Assembly (NCBI GenBank): GCA_002418835.1
Contig: DIEX01000034.1
Location: 220,182 to 284,181 of the forward strand
Direction of reading: 5' to 3'
From: Spirochaetia bacterium UBA5763
GTDB lineage: Bacteria; Spirochaetota; UBA4802; UBA5550
DNA length: 64,000 bases
Under the pieces are notes generated by a model. That model saw only the letters and a program-made list of their open reading frames with translations. It did not search any database and was not told the DNA's origin. The stretch's first letter is position 1. The number at the start of each line of letters is the position of its first letter. Positions 58,664 through 64,000 of the stretch are shown one piece after another. The translations under genes and the position numbers were made by a program.

Positions 58664-60499
58664 TCAAGGCCTCCTGATTCTGTTTTCTTCAATCAGTTTC
58701 TGGTTGAGGTAGATGGCGTTTATTGATTCACGAAGTTTTGATGCTTCATTCATACCGGGGGCTGTTTCCATAAGATTAACCAGTTCTTTCGGGTCAGCTT
58801 CAAGATCAAAGAGATACTCCTTTCCGGTCTTTATATGAGTAATAAATTTCAGCGGATATTTCACCACCTGCAGAAACTTTCCGTTATACGGCTGCACCAG
58901 GTAAACCGGATGGTTACTCCTTCTGTCAAAAACTGATATCCCTGTCATGTTATGCTTCCCTTCTGATATACCGGTAAGGTCTGCAATTGATGGGCCAATA
59001 TCGATTTGCGAATATGCTCTGTCTTTTATCCTTTCCTGAGGAATCACCGCATCCCATATAACAAGAAAAGGTATGCGGAATGCTTCATCATAAAAACATA
59101 TTTCGTTGTTGTAAAGGCCATGTTCTTTCATGGGGAATGAGTGATCAGCGGTAATGATTACTATTGTGTTATCAAGGTACTTTCTCTGCTTTAAAAGCTC
59201 AAAAAAGCGCGGGAGCTGGCTATCGCTGAGGCGAAGAGCGTTGGAGTACTTCTCTTTTATGTTCTTCGGATCTTTATAGATTGTTCTGCTCTCAACTGGC
59301 ATGCCGTCGCATGGTATGTGTGTGCCGACAGTCATGAGTGAGGCAAACAACGGTTTGGCAGGATTTTTCGCATGTTCAGCGTCAAGGAGTTCAAATGCTC
59401 TCTCATAAAATATTTTATCCTCAACCCCCCATCCCCAAATATACGGTCTGTCCTCCTTTCTCCGGAACTCAGCGTATGATTTCACTACTGAAAATCCCGC
59501 TTTAAGCATGTTATGTGTGGTATTGTCGAATTTTAAATTATGGAAAGCCTGAAAGAAAACAGTATGGTATCCCGAGTCTCTCAGAAGTGAAGGAAATCCT
59601 GTTATATTAAGATCCGGGTAATCGGTAAAAATTTTTCCATTAAAGCTCGGAAGTATTGAATAGAAAACTGCGGCCTGTCCTTTGCAGGTCTGTATTGAGT
59701 TCCCATAGAAGCGGTCTATGTAGAGTCCTTTACTTATCATTGAATTGAAGTTTGGAGTATAATCTATCCCGTCCGGAGCCTTCGCCTCAACGAAGTTCGC
59801 GTTGAATGATTCAACCAGTATAAGTATAATATTCGGCTGCCCCTGTCTGCCGGACCCGGCAAATGTGAGATTAATTTTATTCCTCTCGTAAGGGTATCCC
59901 CCGGTATCAGAGACTGCTGCGGCAGCCTCATTAGAGGTAAAGGCACTCTTCATGAACAGGGTAAACTCGTCCCCTCTATGAACCGGCAGCAGAATGATAA
60001 TAACTGTGAGGACAAATGCTGTTGCACCGGATTTTAATCCCGGTTTTACTGAGCCGGAAAAGAGTGAATATCTGAACTCCAGGATAACAGACAGAATAAG
60101 CAGAGCTGCAATAAACAGAAAATCAGACCCGCTGAATGGCGCAGTCATCATCTGCAGTGCTTCACTGGAGAAGCTTATCCCTATATTATCCTTCACAAGT
60201 GCGAAGTCGAGACTGGAGCCAGTGGATAGATGGTACGAGTATAATCCGCATGCTGTGAAGATAATTAATGGTAACAGGATCCGTGCTATTAATTTTACAG
60301 GCATCATAGATTCACAAACCACTCCGAAAAGATAGAGAGTAAAAAAGCTGAAAAGCATCGACATTATATCAGGCGCGGAAACAGAAAATCCGGGTAACTG
60401 TTTTATCGTGTAAATTATATAATAGCATAACTGAATAAATAAAAGTGCGTATGTAAGGAAACCGGGGACGGGGATATATAGTCTTATTTTATTTTTCAT
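58664..60499 (-). CDS. LtaS-like membrane sulfatase / phosphoglycerol transferase
   Basis: About 611 residues from an ATG at 60499. Five membrane helices (to about residue 200) precede a periplasmic alkaline-phosphatase/sulfatase domain. Its motifs are ILVESFNANF with SIQTCKGQAAVFYS (the nucleophile is probably Thr in QTCKG), HIPCDGMP and ITADHSFPMKEHG. This is the LTA synthase/OpgB/EptA-like fold that transfers phosphoglycerol or phosphoethanolamine from lipids to glycans. In a Gram-negative cell, envelope glycan modification is likelier than lipoteichoic acid. Confidence 0.87.
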   Translation of the reverse strand: MKNKIRLYIPVPGFLTYALLFIQLCYYIIYTIKQLPGFSVSAPDIMSMLFSFFTLYLFGVVCESMMPVKLIARILLPLIIFTACGLYSYHLSTGSSLDFALVKDNIGISFSSEALQMMTAPFSGSDFLFIAALLILSVILEFRYSLFSGSVKPGLKSGATAFVLTVIIILLPVHRGDEFTLFMKSAFTSNEAAAAVSDTGGYPYERNKINLTFAGSGRQGQPNIILILVESFNANFVEAKAPDGIDYTPNFNSMISKGLYIDRFYGNSIQTCKGQAAVFYSILPSFNGKIFTDYPDLNITGFPSLLRDSGYHTVFFQAFHNLKFDNTTHNMLKAGFSVVKSYAEFRRKEDRPYIWGWGVEDKIFYERAFELLDAEHAKNPAKPLFASLMTVGTHIPCDGMPVESRTIYKDPKNIKEKYSNALRLSDSQLPRFFELLKQRKYLDNTIVIITADHSFPMKEHGLYNNEICFYDEAFRIPFLVIWDAVIPQERIKDRAYSQIDIGPSIADLTGISEGKHNMTGISVFDRRSNHPVYLVQPYNGKFLQVVKYPLKFITHIKTGKEYLFDLEADPKELVNLMETAPGMNEASKLRESINAIYLNQKLIEENRIRRP

Positions 60500-60855
60500 C
60501 TCTAAGGGATACCGTATTGATTTTTTAATTTCTGACAAATTATAGATTATAAGCATTATGGGGATTTTATCTGGCAAGTTTTTTTCTACCTTAAAAATAG
60601 TTATAAAAGGAGCTTAAAAAAAGGAGAGGGCAACATCTGTTTAAAGAGGGGGGCACAAAGCGTTATTTAATCCTTTCCGCACATTGTATTTTAAAGTAAT
60701 TGTTACATTTTTGTAACGTAAAAAGTAACAATTTTTGTAGCATTTTCAATTTTGTATTTTTTTATTTGACTAATCAATATTATCGCTTCATTTATTCCAA
60801 AAATGTATTAAATCTGCATAATTTTATAATTAGTTAAACATATCTGGAGAAATTT
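60500..60855. other. 356-bp intergenic region upstream of glutamine synthetase
   Basis: AT-rich, divergent to the sulfatase gene. It holds the inverted repeats at 60700-60731. I see no other gene or structure. Confidence 0.6.
60700..60731 (+). promoter_or_regulatory. Interleaved GTTAC/GTAAC inverted repeats upstream of glutamine synthetase
   Basis: TTGTTAC (60700-60706) is mirrored by GTAACAA (60725-60731), and GTTAC/GTAAC forms a nearer dyad around ATTTTT. Located about 125 bases before the start codon. It resembles a regulator dyad, but does not exactly fit the GlnR/TnrA consensus. Confidence 0.4.
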
Positions 60856-62370
60856 ATGGCACCAAAGAAAGGAGCTGATATCGCGTTAAGCCCTAATCCC
60901 CTTGTGCAGTATCTGCAAAAACCTGCAAAAGATTTTACAAAAGCAGACCTCATTAAGTATATCGCTGATAATGGAATTAAGATGCTTAATTTCCGTTATG
61001 TTGGTGGTGACGGAAAACTTAAAACTCTTAATATCGTAATTACAAGCCTTCAGCAGCTTGACAGTCTTCTTTCATGCGGGGAGAGGGTGGATGGTTCAAG
61101 TCTTTTCTCTTACATAGATGCCAAATCAAGCGATCTCTATGTTGTTCCAAGGCATAAAACAGCTTTTCTTAATCCGTTTACCGAAATTCCCACACTTGAT
61201 ATACTCTGCGCATATTATGATAAGGACGGGAATCCTCTGGCAAGTTCCCCGGAAAATATCATGATGAAGGCACACAAAAGCCTTGAAGAGAAGACAGGTT
61301 ACAGCCTTGATGTTATGGGTGAACTTGAGTACTACGTAATTGCTGAGAAGCATGATTTTTATCCGGCAACTGATCAGAAAGGTTATCATGAGTCACTCCC
61401 TTATGCCAAATTTGAGATGATACGAAAAGAGTGTATGCAGGCTATTTCACAGGCCGGCGGCCTCATCAAGTATGCCCACTCTGAAGTCGGTAACTTCACG
61501 CAGGGTGATTGCTATTATGAGCAGAACGAAATTGAATTCAATCCAACATACATAGAAGACGCGGCGGATCAGCTTGTAATTGCTAAATGGATGATCCGGA
61601 TGATCGGATATAAACATGGCGTACATATCAGCTTTGCTCCGAAGATCACAGTGGGTAAAGCGGGAAGCGGTATGCATATTCACATGAAACTTCATAAAAA
61701 AGGGAAAACAGCAACTGTTGATAAGGGTAAACTGAGTGATACTGCAAAGAAGGCCATTGCGGGAATCCTTGATATAACTCCTGCTCTTACAGCGTTCGGC
61801 AACACAAATCCCACGTCATACTTAAGACTTGTCCCTCATCAGGAGGCGCCGACAAATATTTGCTGGGGCGACAGGAACCGTTCTGTTCTTATCCGTGTGC
61901 CCCTTGGATGGGTTGGTGTCAAGGATATGATCAAAAAGGTCAATCCGAACTACGATGATGAACTGAAAGATTTTTCTGACAGGCAGACTTTCGAATTCAG
62001 GTGCCCGGATGGTTCAGCAAATATACACCTCCTCCTTGCGGGCCTTTGTGTAGGAGCCAGGCATGGACTTGAAATGAAGAATGCCCTTGAAGTGGCTGAG
62101 AAACTGTATGTTGATGTGAACATCTTCCATGAGGAGAATAAGGCGAGGCTGGCCCAGCTTAAAGGCCTACCGCTTTCATGTTATGAATCAGCCGAATGCC
62201 TCCTTCAGCTCAGGAGCCACTTTGAGAAGGATGATATATTCTCTCCGAGGGTAATTGACGGCGTTGCAGCAATGCTTATGGCTTATAAGGATAAAGGCTT
62301 AAGCGAAAAGCTTTACGGCAAGAACGATAAGATCGGGGAGCTTGTAGAGCAGTATATTCATCACATGTAG
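60856..62370 (+). CDS. glnA: Glutamine synthetase, type I-like
   Basis: 504 residues, longer than typical GSI (~440-470). An N-terminal beta-grasp (NFRYVGGDGKLKTLNIVI, GERVDGSSLFSYI) precedes the catalytic domain with metal ligands (MGELEYYVI, YYEQNEIEFNPT, GSGMHIHMKL), and the nucleotide/substrate motif NPTSYLRLVPHQEAPT. It makes glutamine from glutamate, ammonia and ATP. I do not find the NLYDLP adenylylation site of enterobacterial GlnA, so regulation by adenylylation is unlikely. The ATG follows a GGAG site. Confidence 0.92.
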   Translation: MAPKKGADIALSPNPLVQYLQKPAKDFTKADLIKYIADNGIKMLNFRYVGGDGKLKTLNIVITSLQQLDSLLSCGERVDGSSLFSYIDAKSSDLYVVPRHKTAFLNPFTEIPTLDILCAYYDKDGNPLASSPENIMMKAHKSLEEKTGYSLDVMGELEYYVIAEKHDFYPATDQKGYHESLPYAKFEMIRKECMQAISQAGGLIKYAHSEVGNFTQGDCYYEQNEIEFNPTYIEDAADQLVIAKWMIRMIGYKHGVHISFAPKITVGKAGSGMHIHMKLHKKGKTATVDKGKLSDTAKKAIAGILDITPALTAFGNTNPTSYLRLVPHQEAPTNICWGDRNRSVLIRVPLGWVGVKDMIKKVNPNYDDELKDFSDRQTFEFRCPDGSANIHLLLAGLCVGARHGLEMKNALEVAEKLYVDVNIFHEENKARLAQLKGLPLSCYESAECLLQLRSHFEKDDIFSPRVIDGVAAMLMAYKDKGLSEKLYGKNDKIGELVEQYIHHM

Positions 62371-62384
62371 TATCTTTCATTATA

Positions 62385-62431
62385 AATTAAAAAGCTCCGG
62401 CAACATGACCTGTTCCCGGAGCTTTTTAATT
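62385..62431. terminator. Bidirectional terminator between glnA and icd
   Basis: AATTAAAAAGCTCCGG and its perfect inverted copy form a 16-bp stem, with T-runs on both strands. It separates the convergent glutamine synthetase and isocitrate dehydrogenase genes. Confidence 0.92.
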
Positions 62432-62477
62432 TATAATTAATCCTGTGATAGCTGATAATGAAGAATTAATTATGTTT

Positions 62478-63683
62478 TTATATATTATTGATAACAGCTT
62501 TCCCGAAATCCGAGCAGCTTAAAGGTTTAACACCTGTCATCTGCGCTGCGAGATCTCCCGTGACTCTACCTTCACTTATTGTCTTTTCAAAAGCGCGCAG
62601 CACCAGTTCCGCTGCCTCATCCCATCCGAGGAAACGCAGCAGCATTTCTCCGGAGAGTATCAGCGAGCCGGGATTCCCCATATCTTTGCCCGCAATGTCG
62701 GGAGCTGTGCCATGAGTTGCTTCAAATATTGCGTAGTCATCTCCGATATTCGCACCTGGTGCAATCCCCAGACCGCCCACAAGCGCTGCAAGTGCATCGG
62801 ATATATAGTCGCCATTAAGGTTCGGTGCAATTATCACATCATGAATTGCAGGTTTAATAATAATCTCCTGAAACATATTGTCCGCAATCCTGTCACGCAC
62901 AATAACTTTACCTGATGCATCGGCACCGTCATTAACCTCTTTCTCAGTTACAATGTGCTCCCTGTATTCACCAAGCGCGACTTCGTATGCCCAGTCACGG
63001 AAAGCTCCTTCGGTGAACTTCATGATATTTCCTTTGTGCATTATTGTGACAGACTTTCGCCTGTGCTCAATAGCGTATTCAAGGGCTTTACGCACAAGAT
63101 TTTTAGTGTTGCCTTCACTTATCGGTTTAACGCCGATACCTGAATCTGCCGGCAGTGTAATGTTCATCTTATCTTTCAGGAAAGATAGTATCCTGACGGA
63201 ATCTTCTGTGCCTGCTTTCCATTCTATTCCTGAGTAAAGGTCCTCCATGTTCTCCCTGAATATAATCATATCTACTTCATCAGGTTTTTTAACAGGGCTC
63301 GGTACGCCGCTGAAATATTTAACAGGGCGGATACATGCGTAGAGTTTAAATTTCTGGCGAAGGGCAACATTAATGCTTCTTATCCCTCCACCTACAGGTG
63401 TCATAAGCGGCCCTTTAATTGCTACTCTGTATTTTTCAATCATTGATATGGTTTCAGCAGGGAGGTAGTTACCGATCTTTTCAAACGCTTTACCCCCTGC
63501 GAGGGTCTCTTTCCATTCTATCTCCCGACTGCCGTTATACGCTATGCGAACAGCAGCTTCAAGCACCGGCTGAGTTGCCTGCCAGAGTTCAGGGCCGATT
63601 CCGTCACCTTCTATGTACAGTATTACAGGCTTGTCCGGGACAGTGAGTTTTTTATCTGAATATGATATTATTCCGTTTTCCAT
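62478..63683 (-). CDS. icd: NADP-type isocitrate dehydrogenase
   Basis: About 401 residues from the ATG at 63683 (CAGGAAAC upstream). It decarboxylates isocitrate to 2-oxoglutarate. Motifs: IEGDGIGPELWQAT, GPLMTPVGGGIRSINVALRQ (with the substrate-binding/phosphorylatable serine as in E. coli Icd), IIFRENMEDLYSGIEW, KPISEGNTKNLVRKALEY, MHKGNIMKFTEGAF and ATHGTAPDIAGKD. It belongs to the E. coli-like bacterial NADP family. It lies beside glnA, and its product 2-oxoglutarate feeds ammonium assimilation. Confidence 0.95.
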   Translation of the reverse strand: MENGIISYSDKKLTVPDKPVILYIEGDGIGPELWQATQPVLEAAVRIAYNGSREIEWKETLAGGKAFEKIGNYLPAETISMIEKYRVAIKGPLMTPVGGGIRSINVALRQKFKLYACIRPVKYFSGVPSPVKKPDEVDMIIFRENMEDLYSGIEWKAGTEDSVRILSFLKDKMNITLPADSGIGVKPISEGNTKNLVRKALEYAIEHRRKSVTIMHKGNIMKFTEGAFRDWAYEVALGEYREHIVTEKEVNDGADASGKVIVRDRIADNMFQEIIIKPAIHDVIIAPNLNGDYISDALAALVGGLGIAPGANIGDDYAIFEATHGTAPDIAGKDMGNPGSLILSGEMLLRFLGWDEAAELVLRAFEKTISEGRVTGDLAAQMTGVKPLSCSDFGKAVINNI

Positions 63684-63823
63684 GATTAGTTTCCTGAGTT
63701 TTATGTTGATGAACAATTTAAAAGAAGAGGATATTTGTCAATAGAATTAGGATTTATGATCTGTGTATATGTCACGGGATATTTTTTCTTGACAGAAGGG
63801 ATTTTTAACTGATTGTTTTTCTA

Positions 63824-64000
63824 ATGAATAGCTGGAATAGCATCCCTTTGGTCTATATATGTTTCTCCATATTCCTTTCGGGGTTTACATTCTACTCATT
63901 AGTAAAATTTATATATATCTATTTTGTTACCGGCAGGAAAGTTGTTATCAATCATATTCTTGTGGGCACATCATCTGTGATTTACGTAGCGGGGGATTCG
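63824..64000 (+). CDS. N-terminus of a membrane protein (runs off the window)
   Basis: 59 codons are visible from ATG 63824 without a stop. The first 40 residues hold a hydrophobic helix (PLVYICFSIFLSGFTFYSL) and a second (FIYIYFVTG...VINHILVGTSSVIYV). TTGACA at 63789-63794 may be a -35 box. It could be a multi-helix N-terminal sensor domain, but too little is present to assign a family. Confidence 0.55.
   Translation, partial: MNSWNSIPLVYICFSIFLSGFTFYSLVKFIYIYFVTGRKVVINHILVGTSSVIYVAGDS

Overview
This window looks like chromosome from a Gram-negative, anaerobic bacterium. The signs are lipoprotein signals, an RseC-like redox membrane protein, an outer-membrane-barrel-like protein, a double-cubane 2-hydroxyacyl-CoA-dehydratase-type reductase with its activase, and mercury-methylation genes. 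The phylum cannot be fixed from the sequence. A spirochaete-like or deltaproteobacterial-like anaerobe would fit, but this is only a guess. Base composition is moderate, with AT-rich intergenic regions. There are no rRNAs, CRISPR arrays or phage genes. One tRNA-Gln is present.

Layout. (1) 1-2.2 kb: the end of kdpD and kdpE, a potassium-responsive two-component pair. (2) 2.4-8.1 kb: an accessory patch with two small paralogous-domain genes, an 11-bp-period repeat array, a Type IIG restriction-modification gene carrying in-frame repeat insertions, a DUF559 endonuclease gene bracketed by two copies of a ~165-bp MITE-like element, and a frameshifted ASCH-domain gene. (3) 8.2-16.8 kb: a fluoride-response island. 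Three separate fluoride (crcB-type) riboswitches precede a cation/proton antiporter, a dynamin-like GTPase plus a hypothetical gene, and (minus strand) an enolase - small membrane protein - MutS-like - MutS-like operon. (4) 17.0-27.8 kb: an arsenic/thiol-redox/mercury island. It holds a radical SAM/SPASM protein, ArsR with a 16-bp palindromic operator, an ArsP-type permease, small thioredoxins, a DGC-domain protein, CcdA, RseC-like, the ACR3 arsenite exporter and an FAD/rhodanese disulfide reductase. Convergent to these is an arsR-hgcA-hgcB operon for corrinoid-dependent mercury methylation. (5) 28.0-31.0 kb: tRNA-Gln, DUF3343, YedF, a double-cubane-cluster reductase and its activase. (6) 31-47.6 kb: sensing and housekeeping genes, including a TPR/ankyrin protein, CorA, a ferritin-like protein, a glutamine amidotransferase, a double glutaredoxin, a binding-protein plus hybrid-kinase pair, cold shock protein, diguanylate cyclase, a second hybrid kinase, a GreA/Rnk-like protein and a phosphoesterase-nucleotidyltransferase fusion. 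(7) 47.8-48.1 kb: a probable free-standing structured RNA ending in two tandem terminators. (8) 48.1-64 kb: MATE exporter, Mut7-C RNase, acyltransferase, a SpoIIE/TPR/barrel cluster, LamG lipoprotein, STAS protein, LtaS-like sulfatase, glutamine synthetase, isocitrate dehydrogenase and the start of a membrane protein.

How the parts fit. Two stress islands lie side by side. The fluoride island combines ion transport and replacement of a fluoride-sensitive enzyme (enolase) with a GTPase and two MutS-family ATPases of unknown role, all apparently under the same ligand. The metal island pairs arsenite and organoarsenical-type efflux and thiol-redox repair with hgcAB, and both halves are fronted by ArsR-family repressors with operators overlapping their promoters. 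Several gene ends have strong hairpins without U-tracts, which may be the local style of transcript end or an mRNA stabiliser.
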